Program-made: the position numbers and the translations under genes
Part shown: positions 11,605 through 22,572 of the stretch, in pieces
How positions within the stretch are numbered: the stretch's first letter is position 1
Layout of the letters: each line of letters opens with the position of its first letter
Assembly: GCA_017311315.1 (NCBI GenBank)
Contig: CM029626.1
Span: 13,546,106-13,610,105, forward strand
DNA: 64,000 nt
Direction: 5' to 3'
Source: Dendrocalamus latiflorus
Lineage: Eukaryota; Streptophyta; Magnoliopsida; Poales; Poaceae
Notes under the pieces: generated by a model
Database searches by the model: none
Seen by the model: only the letters and a program-made list of their open reading frames with translations
Told to the model about the DNA's origin: nothing

Positions 11605-13036
11605 GAACATTTTGACAATTCCTTTATTCGCAACTTCTCCACTAAAAATCTAGATAAGTTTCGCTTTTCTCCCTCTAATGGTGCTTCTAGGGGCTTTCTA
11701 GGTCTTTGGAATAGCTCGGTTTTCATCGAAACTCCTCTTTTTAGCACTCATTTTGGCCAAATAATTGGATTTTTGTCAGTTCAAAATGCAGACAAATAGA
11801 CTCTTGTAAATGTTTATGGGCCTTGTGAGGGGCAAAGAAGAGAAGAGTTCATTCACTGGATTTTAAACCTCAACATTCCTGCACATCAGAACTAGATCCT
11901 CATGGGAGACTTCAATTATTAGGACTGTGCAGAATAGAAATAAGCCGTGAGCCAATCTGAATGATATTACAACTTTCAACACCATTATTAGTAGCCTTGG
12001 TCTCACTGAACTACCCCTCAAGGACCGGTCCTATACTTGGAGCAATATGCAAGAGGATCCTTTATTGGAACAGCTAGCCTGGTTTTTCACCTCAAATGAA
12101 TGGATTGCTTCCTTTCCCCACTCAGAAGTTCATGTTCTTCATAAGACACTTTTGACCATGCACCTTGTGTTGTGCACATTGCCACGATTATTCCTAAATC
12201 TAGTCTTTTTAGGTTTGAAACCTGTTAGACAGAACACCCAGGATTCATGGAAATTGTTGCTCTTTCTGGAATTTGCTAGTTTGGCAAACCAATAGTGCCT
12301 CCAGAATATCGATGAAATTCAAAATTCTCTAAAGAGGTCTTAAGAACTGGAGCAAAAATATCTCCCAGCCCAACATTCTCATCCATAATTTTCAGACCAT
12401 AATCCTCTTCATGGATAATCTGGAAGATCAGAGGGGTCTATACATCGAGGAAAGAAACTTCAAATTCATTATTAAAAATCATTTTTCTAATGAAAATACC
12501 AAGTACTTTCATCTGCTTGCAACAAAATGCTTTAGAAGGAACTCCATTTGTTACTTAACACTCGAAGATGGGACACAAGTCTCCACCCATCAGGACAAGG
12601 TAGCAGCTATCTGGAACTCATTCAAGTTAAGAATGGGGGCAACTACCTAACCCATAATGTAATTTGATCTAACTGAGCTAATATCGGCTTCTCACAATCT
12701 TCTACATTTGGTGGCAGACTACATTCAGGATGAGATAGATGAAACAGTCAAAATGCTCCCAAAAGATAAAGCTCCTAGACCAGATGGATTTAATGGTTTA
12801 TTCATTCAAAAGTGTTGGAGCATAATTCACCAGGATTTCTAGTCTCTGTGTTAGGATTTCTTCAATGAAGCAGCTAACATCCAAAGCATCAACGGCTCTT
12901 ATATTACTCTTGTCCCAAAGAAATTGAACGTGGAGACTTTGAATGACTTTAGACCAATCTCCATGTTCAACTCAGCCTTAAAACTTCTCACAAAGCTCTT
13001 GGCAAACAGACTCCAAAAAATAATTGTCAAACTAGT

Positions 13037-15044
13037 CACTACTACAAAACAAGCTATACTAGACACCCTATCACAGACGGTTCATAGGAAACTGTCTATG
13101 CTATAATTATCATAGACGGCATTACAAGCGTGACCGTGTACCATCTGTTATACGCAACTATCATAGACAGTTCTTGTTAATAACCATCTATGATAGTTAA
13201 TAGACGGTTATTAATGTGATTCGTTTGTGCTAATTGCAGACATCACAGATGGTTTTTAATTAGAACCGTAAGTGATAGTTCACAGATGGTTATTAATACA
13301 AACCATTTGTGATAGTTGCATATCAAAGACAGCTTGTGGTTGGAACTGTCTATGATATGTATTTGTACAAATGAATGGCACTTTGTCTACTTGATGCACG
13401 CCTCTTCGATCATTTCAGCTCTTGATGCGTCTCTTTGTCTCACGCACCATATGTATTCTTTATTGTATAAAAATGATCGCCTGCCACCGAAGATTAATCA
13501 TATTGCTGATCCTGTACGAGCACCTCGCCGGCCACTCGCCTATCTTCCTTGTCTCTCAAGAATAAATAAATGGCTCCGTACTCTTCGTTGTCGTCGGCAT
13601 TAATGGCCAACCTGTCCATACTGTATGAGCACCTCACTGACTGTACAAAGCATAAGAATGACTTCGATTACAATGAGGGCATCGAGGTGAAGTAAGGATC
13701 TCTTGCTAAGATGTTGTGGTATCTACCTGTAATTCCCTATTTAAAGTGTTTATTTGTGAACCGAAAGGATGAAAGATTGCTGCGTTGGCACTCAGAGAAG
13801 CGTAAGAAAGATGAAATGATAAGACACGCTGTTGATTTTGCCCAGTGGACGAACATTGATAGGATGTTTGTGAGACTTCGGTGCAGAAATGAGGAATATA
13901 AGGATTGGGTTGAGTACAGATGGAATGGATCCTTCCGGTAACATGAGCAGCCGACATAGTACTTGGCCCATGAATGTATGCATGTACAACCTTTCTCCTT
14001 GGCTGTATATGAAGCGGAAGTACATTTTGAAGTCACTACTTATCCAAGGGCTGAATCAACCTAGGAACGATATTGATGTGTACCTAGCACCATTGATGGA
14101 AGATCTTGTCATACTGTGGAATGAAGGGGTACATGTTGTTCTGAACCATCAATAATTTTTCTGCCCTTGGTAACCTATCGGGGATGAGTACAAAAGGAGC
14201 CAAAGCCTGTTTACACTGCTTAGATTATACCGAGAGTGTGTGGTGAACAACTGCATAAAACTATATATATGCATGCTTCACCGTAGGTTCCTTCCAAGGT
14301 ATCACCCATACTGCAAGATGAAGAAATAATTTGATGGAAAAAAAAACGATGACTCAGCTCCAAGACCTTTTAGTAGGAAAGAGGTCTACGATATGGTTAA
14401 GAATATCGATGTTGTGCTTGAAAAGGGACGTAAGTTGAGGACCCGTCAGAAGAACATGTAGAAGAAGAGGCCAATATTTTGGAACTTGCCTTATTAGGAG
14501 CACTTAGAAGTTCACAATTGCATCAACATCATGCACGTAGAAAGAATATATGTGATAACTTGATTGATCTTTTACTAAACATTCGTGACAAAACAAAGAA
14601 TGGCGTCAACGCACAGCGTAACTTGGTCACTATGCACATTAGGACAAAGTTAGCTCCAAATGAGATGCATAAAAGTCGGATGTACCTTCCCCCAACTTGC
14701 TACACTCTATCTAAGTCCGAGAGAACTGAACTGTGCCATGGTGTGAAAGTTCTATCCGGTCACTCCGCCAGCATGAAGAAACTTGTTTCTATAGAAGATT
14801 TAAAATTAATTGGTATGAAGTCTCATGACTGTCATATGCTAATAACACAATTGATTCATGTTATAATTAGAAGTATTTTGCTGAACAAGGTTAGAGTGGC
14901 AATCATGAGGCTATATTATTTCTTTAACATAATTGCTTAGAAAGTCATCGATCCCGATAGACTATATGGTTTTTTTGAAAATCTATCTATGTTGTAACTT
15001 ACCATAGATGGTAACCATCTGTGATGACTCTTTCTGTGGTAGTG
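13037..15044 (+). mobile_element. CACTA (En/Spm) transposon, deleted, inside the LINE
   Basis: Left terminus CACTACTACAAAA (13037), right terminus the inverted form TTCTGTGGTAGTG (to 15044). Subterminal repeats of ATCATAGACGG / CCATCTATGATAG type crowd 13070-13360 and 14955-15030. The 3-bp duplication AGT is at 13034-13036 on the left and at 15049-15051 on the right, the right copy being set off by four extra bases ATCG. Removing the insert restores the LINE frame (KLVHTNQHGF). Contains a broken tnp2-type transposase. Confidence 0.88.
13612..14940 (+). pseudogene. CACTA transposase (tnp2 family) relic
   Basis: Three frames together give the tnp2-type transposase order: MLWYLPVIPYLKCLFVNRKD and LLRWHSEKRKKDEMIRHAVD (13711-13830), SSRHSTWPMNVCMYNLSPWL and NDIDVYLAPLMEDLVILWNE (13955-14130), then HRRFLPRYHPY, KRPIFWNLPY, HNCINIMHVERIY and LVSIEDLKLIGMKSHDCHML (14280-14840). 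Several stops and frame changes, and the missing N-terminal and DDE-containing parts, make it non-functional. Its normal role is cutting element ends at the CACTA termini. Confidence 0.88.
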
Positions 15045-16926
15045 ATCGAGTTCACACAAATCAGCATGGGTTCACCAAGATGAGAACAATACAGGACTGT
15101 CTAGCTTGGGCCTTGGAATGCATCCATCAATTCAAGCACAGTAAAAAAGATCTTATTTCTCAAATTGGACTTGAAAAAGCCTTTAACACTATGGAGCATA
15201 AAGTGATACTAGCAGTTCTTAGGGCTAAAGGCTTCCCCAACAAATGGATATCCTGGATTGCCTGTATCCTTTCTTCTGGCTACTCATCAGTTCTTACAAA
15301 TAGAGTATCGAGAAACTTACATTGCAAAAGGGGGGTAAAACAAGGAGACCCGCTTTCCCCACTCTTGTTTGTCCTAGGGGCTGATCTTCTTCAATCTATA
15401 ATCAATGAAGCGGCAAGAACGGAACTTCTTAAACACCTGATATCGCCCTAAGGAAATGAGGATTTCCTGGTGGTGCAATACGATGATGACACCATCATCA
15501 TGTTGGTTTGTTCTAGACAAGTGCTCTGTCTAAGGCGGTTACTCCAGACTTTCTACACCTCCACTGGTCTCAAAGTTAACCTACATAAGTCAGGCATGAT
15601 TCCCATTAACGTCCCACTTGACAAAGTAGCCAATCTTGTAGGGGTGTTTGGCTGCAAAATAGGATCCATGCCTTTTCACCTACTTAGGCCTCCCGGTTGG
15701 GACAATAAGACCAAGAGTGAAGGATTTTTTTACCCTTGGTAGATAGAGTGGAAATGCATCAGCTAGTACAATGAATTTCCTATCTTATGGAGAAAGATTA
15801 ACTGTGGTCAATGCTATTAGGAAGATTAACTGTGGTCAATGCTGTTATGTCCCTACAGTCCATTTATCATATGTATATGCTCATATTACCAAAAAAGAAG
15901 TAATTGATCAAATTGATAGAGCGTGGCATCACTGCCTTTGGAGAGGCTCTTCAAACCTCCAAACTCGTTGTAACTCCTTGGTAGCATGGGACAAAGTATG
16001 CAAGCCGAAGAACAAAGGAGGACTTGGAGTCCTTAATTTAAGAACCCTTAATGAGGGTTTGCTTATAAAACACTTGCACAAGTTTTATGAAAAATCTAAA
16101 ATGCCCTGGGTCAAATTGGTTTAGGGTAAGTACTACACAAATGTGGTTCCCCATGTATTAGTCTCTTGTGGCTCTTTCTGGTGGAAAGATGTGATGAAGG
16201 GTGTCACCCAATTCCGAGGAATTGCAATGAGGAAAGATATTTTGTTCTAGAAGTACTGCTGAGATGGGAATCTTCTCTACATCAAGTATTCGAGATTGTT
16301 TTCTTATGCATGAAACCAAGACACTTCAATCAAAAACATCATGCAATCGCTAGAGCCTCGCGATCTTTTTCAGCTCCCACTGTTGGAGGAAGCGTACCAA
16401 GACTACCTACAGTTGCTAGATTTCACAAATGAAGATGTCATTAACAATGATACTCTTGATCAATGGACTTATATCTGGGGCAACTCATTGTACTCCTCAC
16501 AGAAATAGTGCACTCAATAATTCAAATTTATAACAGTTTCTCTGGTCTTCCCGTTGGTATGGAAGAGCAGGTGCTTAATGAAACAAAAGGAAAGGCTTAG
16601 CTGCTCTTAATGGATAGACCTAACACTAAAGATATGCTAAGAAGGAAGAACTTTAGTTATGATGGCAATGTGCATTGTGATTTATGCAATTCTCAAAGTG
16701 CATAAACCATTAGTCATCTTTTCTTTGATTGTCCCTTCTCTGTGCAATGCTGGAATGAGATTGGCATACGGTCTTTAGATACAAATATCTCAACAAGAAT
16801 TCTTAATGCGAAGCTAGCTTTTATGGTTCACTTCTTTATGGAGAAGTTTATCTTGGCCGTCTCGATAATTTGGAAAATCAGAAATGATTTTAACTTCCAG
16901 CAACAGCCCCATAGCTTCAATGTTTA

Positions 16927-17166
16927 GGTGCCGCTCGATTGAGCTGAAATAAGCTGGTTTATGACTGAAATTGTACTATAGCTAGCTTAAATTACACTGT
17001 AGCTGATGGTAGCTTATTTGACATAACTAAATTTTAAAAAAATAAAAATAGAAAAAACAAGCTAACCAGAAATGAACCGGCAAAAAAGCTCAAAAAAGCA
17101 AAAAAAAGATGAAATTTATGAATAGTGAAAAATAAATCAGAATCTCAAGCCAAAATAAGCAGGGTC
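16927..17166 (-). mobile_element. Tourist-like MITE, family A copy 1
   Basis: A reverse-oriented copy of a 240-290 bp family also found at 33688, 35208 and 58398. Terminal sequence GGTGCCGCTCGATTGAGCTG corresponds to GGTGGTGATCGGTTCGGCTG of the other copies. It is flanked by a TTA direct repeat (16924-16926 and 17167-17169), the PIF/Harbinger-type target duplication. It interrupts the LINE near its 3' end. Confidence 0.75.
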
Positions 17167-17376
17167 TTAGAAATCCAGGTTTAGACTAAAGACTTTCCTA
17201 TTGTTGCATACGGCAGACCAGCAATTCGTGATTTGCTTGTTTCTTTGGCTTTAGTCGCTCTGATCTTGTTCTATTTTTCTTGTTCTATGTCTTCCTCTTC
17301 TCTCTTTACTCTTTTGTATCTTTTATTTATATTAATATAGTGCAGTAGGAGTCTCTTCTATTTTCCGTAAAAAAAA

Positions 17377-18059
17377 TCAAGCCATCCGTCCTGTTTGAAA
17401 TCAATTTGGCCAGGGAGCATTGAAATGACTGACATGCACACCAGCTAGGATGGCATCTACATGCATGAGACAAAGCTACCACACTGCAGTGCAGCAGGGT
17501 CTGGTCCCGACCGCCTCGATTAAGGCTCGCGCGCATACGTTGCACAAAATTACTGGCCGTGCGTCAAGCCAGCCGATCGATGCAATCCAAGGTGCCTGTT
17601 TGGAACGGCTTTAAAACCTTCGGTCAAAAACACTCGAAACACGTCGATTTTTTAATTTTCGTCTTTTTTACCGTTTGCTTTTTTAGTTTTCTTTTTTCTA
17701 TTTATTACTTTGTATTATTTTAAAATATATAGTGGTATTTTCTATTTTTCTCACAATTTTTACTATTTTTATTTTTAATTTAGAAAAAAATTAACAGCTG
17801 TTACAGTATATTTACAGTTAAAAATCAAAATTAGACTTAAGGGTTGTTTGGAGCGGCGCCTGATGCATCCTGCACAATTACTTCCGGCCAGTAGCTATCT
17901 AGTAATGCATGCATATATGCTGCTGGTTCAGTAGTGGTTCTCTTGATCTCTCGGTCCGACTGGCCGGGACCAGCTGCTAGCAAGATAGCTAGCTCTATCA
18001 AACGTTTGTCTTGTGCATACGTACACATTCAGATACTACATGGCAAACTGATCGAGCTA
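17377..18059. other. No gene recognised; T-rich low-complexity stretch
   Basis: Between the LINE tail and the Stowaway element. 17640-17830 is T/A-rich with TTTTTAC-type motifs. Two similar short sequences in direct orientation, (A)AGG.TG..TGTTTGGA.CGGC at about 17588 and 17840, bracket it. No coding signal. Confidence 0.4.
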
Positions 18060-18159
18060 CTACCTCCGTTTCGCTATACATGTTTATAGCCTATCATACG
18101 TACGAAAGAAATCATTAAATCAAAAAAATACCAAATGAGAAATGATTATATATATATAT

Positions 18160-20355
18160 AGGAAAAATACTAACTACTCCCAGGTGTAATTACTCCCACT
18201 CTTCCTGCCATCCGATTGCATTCAGATCTGTGCATTCTTTAACGGGTTGTGGACGAAAAAAGTTCAATTTCTCTAGTATGCCCGATTCATGCTGGGTACA
18301 ACTCCCGATTATTTTGCCTCCCGATTTTGTTGGCTATTTTAAAATTCAAGATTAGGTCGGTATGGATACCATTCGTTCCCAAAGACGTCAAAAATAGCAC
18401 TAGCGACTGCCATTAGAAGAATCACCAGTGAAAAGAGGTATGCGATACTAGTCTACTAGTTTTGATTGTTATTCTCTTTTCTCGATCATTCAATCTAAAT
18501 CTTAGGCTATGTGTCAGGTGAATCTCACTAGTGTGGAGATGGTGGTATCTTCCTCATGTAGATTGATTTGGTTGCTTTCATGTCTTACCATGCGCCAGGC
18601 AGCGGCGTCGCCTACCTGTCTGGCTGCAAGCGCCGACCGCCGTGGCGAGATGGTGCGGCCGTAAGACACATATAGGAAGGTAAGCGGAGATGTATGCATC
18701 CACCTAACCTGGTTTATTATTGATTGATTTTTTTTTTCTCCAAGGGTGTGGAGAATTTTCTATCCCTTTAGAATCACCCATTCTAAGTTTAATCTGAGGT
18801 AATACGTTTATTTGGTTGATGAGCAGATTTCTTTTTTGATCCGAGGATATTCTTGATTTATCACAAATTGGGAGCATGAGGTGCCGTCCGCCCCCATATT
18901 CCTGTATCAGGTTAGTTTATCATCTTGAGTTAGTTTCTTCCATTGGTTACTTGGAATTTTGTGTTGGAGGTTTAATCTTGTAGTTGTTGCCTATCGGTTT
19001 GTTTGGTGTACTCATCAGATTTTTCTCATTTTAATTGCGAGATTGTAGATTGCTTGCTTGGCGATACCTCTGACCAACAAATGGCACCACGTCAACGCGC
19101 CGGATGCTCCCAAGATGATCTCTACGGTGAGACGCCAATGGCATCGGTACAGCTGCCAGGCGAGAATAGTATGAGAGCATCATCGCCGCATGGAATGGAC
19201 AGAAGTTGGAGGTGCATTGGAAATACTCCATACTTATCCACCTATGAGCACGTGAAATTTTACGTATTCCCTAAGTACATGTATGTACACGTGATATACT
19301 ATGTACATACTCCCCAAAAACATGTACCAAATGGACTGATATACTCCCTCAAGTGTATATACTAGCATGGCCAATGAACATTTGACTTGTTACTATAAGG
19401 ATAATGGAAATTAGGATCATCATATCCTCTTAGAAATCCAATCTAATTTTGGAGAGGTGCATAAATATCTCAAGCGGAAACGAGTCATATACTCCCATGC
19501 ACAGGTGCCATGCATATAAAAACACTCCCATGTAGAGGTGTCATGCTTACACAGAAGGAGTATGCACGCTTACAAAAAGGAGCTAGTATACACGTTCATA
19601 TATAAAAAGGGAGTATTTATACGTAAAGAAAATAAGTATGTACATACACATATAGTAAAGTAGTACGTACCAATGTACCATCTTCAATAAGAAAAGTAGC
19701 ATCTATACGTACGAAAAAGGAGTATGTATACGTACGGAAAAAAGGAGTATGTACAAATGCACTAGGGAACAATATACTTCAAGCCCCTGATACGAAGCAT
19801 CCTTATGCACGACGTCAAGCAATCTTAGAAACTCAAAAAAACATATACAAGTACATGATTGATTTTAAAAAAGTATACTCAATAATCTAATTTAAAGTAT
19901 ATGTAGTCCATACTCCAAATACAAGTATATATACTCCATCTACACTAATTAAAAGTATATATACTCCATACTCCAAATACAGTATGTCAAATCGTACTTT
20001 CGCTGTCATGGCTATCCTCGTTGATTTTCTTATGTATACCTTGACTCATCTCCAGATTTCAGTCCATTCAGTCCTCACGTTGGGGAGTATCTGCAATGTG
20101 ATTGAGTATTTAAATTGTGATACATCATTAATATCCGAGATACTTACGGCAATCAGGCGATCCGACATTTACGGCATTAATTACCGCAACCGGTTGATGG
20201 GTTTCTTTGCAGCATACACGGGTCTGTTTGGAGATTGAGAACATTATAAGTCTTCAAGTCGACCCAATAACCCAAACTATCTCGTGGTATCCCGAGATAG
20301 ATGGACGGTAGATATGATAGGTGTAACTACACCTAGGTGTAGAAAAGAGGCTTCT
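18160..20355. mobile_element. Micron-like element, large copy (2.2 kb) in a (TA)n run
   Basis: Starts AGGAAAAATACTAACTACTC and ends GTGTAGAAAAGAGGCTTCT, sitting between (TA)n tracts on both sides. Subterminal inverted sequence ACTCCC(A/G)GGTGTAATTAC near the left has its complement near the right. It shares both ends with the 377-bp element at 20375. The interior (about 18480-19370) has higher GC and exon-like patches (such as CAGGTTAGTT at 18908), and then many GTATGTAC/ATATACTCC-rich short repeats. The interior may be acquired host sequence; I recognise no protein. Confidence 0.5.
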
Positions 20356-20374
20356 TATATATATATATATATAT

Positions 20375-20751
20375 AGGAAAAATACTTTTTACTCCCGGGT
20401 GTAATTACACCCACCTCTAATATACCACCTAAACAAACTTGAAATACTCCTTTATCATTTTAGGTATATTCATATACTAATTATAAGATACTCCAATGTG
20501 AACCACACGAAAAAATTGCAAGGAAGTCCATAGTTTTTAGCGTATTTTGTAAATACCTTCGTATACGCATATAAAAAGGAGTATGTCGAAAAAAATGTAC
20601 ATACCACCTCTGAAAAATTGTTCATACCACCCAAATGGCCTTAAATACTCGTATACTACATGTGCATACCCTCCGTTACGCAAGATACTCCCTACGTTGT
20701 GAAATACGACATAGGGTGTAATTACACCCGGGAGTAGAAAAGAGGCTTCCT
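20375..20751. mobile_element. Micron-like element, short copy next to a (TA)n run
   Basis: Starts AGGAAAAATACTTTTTACTC and ends GGGAGTAGAAAAGAGGCTTCCT. The motif GGGTGTAATTACACCC, itself a palindrome, lies near each end. Flanked on the left by (TA)n. This resembles the Micron family described in rice, which targets (TA)n microsatellites. Confidence 0.6.
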
Positions 20752-20989
20752 AAAATATTTAAATAGCGTATCACAATCACTTAACCTCTTCTAAAATATT
20801 TAAAACTAGAGAAAGAAAAATTGTAACAACTTCACGCTAAATTTTCTCAGTGAATAAATATATTGAATAAGATACTTTCAAAACTTTGAAAAAAATATAA
20901 ATATAGTGAAACAGAGTGAACTAATTATTTAGGCTTCCATCAGTATCCTCACCACCTACTGCAAGAACATGCGTACCTACATACGTGTG

Positions 20990-22564
20990 CAGGAGCGGAC
21001 CTGCCCTTCGGGCGAGCCCGGGCGGCCGCCCGAGCTCCCCTCGCTGGACAAACGGACCCCCCCCACCCCGGTGGAAACCCCCGCCGGACCAACCTCCACA
21101 AGCCAAGTAGGTCACCCCTACCCATCCTTTTCTTCTCCCCTATAGCACATGAGCAAACACAGCACAACGAAAGCCTCACCGGCCAAGTAGGGCGACCCAT
21201 GGCCGAGTCGAGCCGACGGTAGCCAAAGCCGGAGGCTAGGAAAACAAGGGGGAATGGAGAGGAAGAACGGGGGATACCGGTGGAGGAGCACGCCGACGTC
21301 AAGCCGACAGCCGGCGTCGCCAACCCGGAGCTGGCGCCGAGCGTCCAGCTGCGCGCCTGCGCGTGTGCAGGAACTGAGACGGGGAGCCAGAGGGGAAGAA
21401 GAGGGTGGCACTATGGGAGGCGGCGGAGGAGTTCACCAGCGGCGAGCACCGGGCCGACGCGCCCGAGAGCCCCCATGTGCGCCTCCTATTTGCCTGGAGA
21501 GAGAGAGCCAGAGGAAGGGTAGCACTAGCAGTAGTAGTGTGAGTAGTAGTGCTAGTCAGGGAAAATTAATTCGGCCGGCAAAAAATTTCGTTGCCCAGCG
21601 AAATGAACGAAATCCCGAAATTTCGTTCATTTCGGCCGAAATTTCGGATGAATCATTCAAATACCACTTGAATTTTTGATAGAAATTAATAAAAATTTAA
21701 ACAAATTTTATATAAATTTTAAATAGAGATAAATTCGGCTAAAATTTAGCCAAATTACTTGCCTTTCGTCACCCACCGAAATGGCCGAAATTTCGGCATT
21801 TCGCCGAAATTACGGCCAAAATATTCAACGCTGGTGCTAGTAGTAACAGTAGTACTACTAGTAAGTGTCGTGCTTGTGTTGGTGAATAGGTGTGTACAGT
21901 GAGTGATTAAGTGAATGAGTAATTAGTGTAGGCTAATTAATATAGATAATTGCTAAAGCTTTTTATAGAAGGCTGGAACATCAATTTTGGCACAACGGTC
22001 TGCAAGATAAGCTTTTGAGACGGCAGCTGCCCGGTATAAGACAACATGACCGTCAAGGCTAAAAACAAGAGATTCAATGATGTAATCTTTAAATTGTGAT
22101 AACAAGACTGATCTTTTAATCACCGAGATAATGAGGATAGTGCCCGGTTTAAGAGTGTTGTATGTGTCGGGTTTGCGCGTAGAAACGATGCCGTTCGTAT
22201 GTGTGCATGTATTGCAATGGTGTATTGAGTCTGGATGAATGCTTGTTCGGATGGAGGTTCTGGTTTGGTGCCGTCCACATGTCGCTCTGCTTGGTTAAAA
22301 TGAAAGTGCATGGCAGAGCGGTAGACAGTAAATGTTATGGAATATGTGATGTTTACATTATATGACGTTGCTTATCTGATGATGATGGTGATGATGGAAC
22401 ATGGTAAGTAGTAATGCTTACCTGCTAATGATGGAATATATTTATGACAATCAAGGGCAGTCTACTGTTTATTTCACGCTTCCAACTTCAGCCTACCTAA
22501 TTTTTTTCTTGGGTCCACTACTGGACTTCGTCCTACCTAGATTTTTTTCCTAGGTCCGCCACTG
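20990..22564. mobile_element. Non-autonomous hAT transposon with 8-bp target duplication
   Basis: Left end CAGGAGCGGACCTGCC, right end CCTAGGTCCGCCACTG (inverted CAGTGGCGGACCTAGG). Flanked by a perfect 8-bp direct repeat TACGTGTG (20982-20989 and 22565-22572), which is diagnostic of hAT insertion. The GC-rich left part (20990-21540) has overlapping open frames on both strands but no recognisable domain. It could be captured GC-rich host sequence. A smaller hAT MITE is nested at 21557. Confidence 0.88.
21557..21833. mobile_element. hAT-type MITE nested in the larger hAT element
   Basis: 277 bp, starting CAGGGAAAATT and ending AATATTCAACGCTG. It is flanked by the perfect 8-bp duplication GTGCTAGT (21549-21556 and 21834-21841). 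Near both ends are arrays of the palindromic motif CCGAAATTTCGG / GAAATGGCCGAAATTTCGG, giving strong foldback potential. Confidence 0.9.
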
Positions 22565-22572
22565 TACGTGTG

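Larger units (their letters stand above)
7263..16927 (+). pseudogene. LINE ORF2 relic: endonuclease plus reverse transcriptase, in three pieces
   Basis: Piece 1 (7263-7411) begins MNQLSNFRSWKILCWNISG, the start of an AP-type endonuclease, and reaches VVCLQKLKR. Piece 2 (11605-13036) resumes with EHFDNSFIRNFSTKNLDKF, followed by FTSNEW, ENTKYFH and the RT segment DKAPRPDGFNGLFIQK and NDFRPISMFNSALKLLTKLL. Piece 3 (15049-16927) resumes with VHTNQHGFTKMRTIQDCLAW, then KRGVKQGDPLSPLLF, the catalytic box YDDDT (usually YADDT) at about 15479, and the zinc-finger-containing tail. Several stops and frame changes are present in each piece. The normal product nicks target DNA and copies element RNA at the nick. 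Confidence 0.88.
4190..17376 (+). mobile_element. Decayed L1-type LINE, split by nested insertions
   Basis: A plant non-LTR retrotransposon on the + strand: ORF1 with CCHC-like knuckles (4362-6957), an endonuclease/reverse-transcriptase ORF2 (7263-16927) and a 3' end with a poly-A run (17369-17376) preceded by a typical grass L1 tail (GCAGTAGGAGTCTC at 17342). It is interrupted by a gypsy-like element (7412-11604), a CACTA element (13037-15044) and a Tourist-like MITE (16927-17166). Removing them leaves about 7 kb, normal for a full L1. Many stops and frameshifts show it is dead. The left end is approximate; no clear target duplication was found. Confidence 0.85.
18060..20921. mobile_element. 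Stowaway-type element, split by later insertions
   Basis: Left end CTACCTCCGTTTCGCTATA after TA (18058-18059). Right end TATAGTGAAACAGAGTGAAC, followed by TA (20922-20923). The termini are inverted and match in the CTCCGTTTC.CTATA core typical of Stowaway/mariner MITEs. Without the two inserts it would be only a few hundred bases. Confidence 0.65.

Noticed and set aside
17588..17860. T-rich block bracketed by TGTTTGGA.CGGC, perhaps a MITE
   Set aside because: The two ends are in direct, not inverted, orientation, and no target duplication is convincing.
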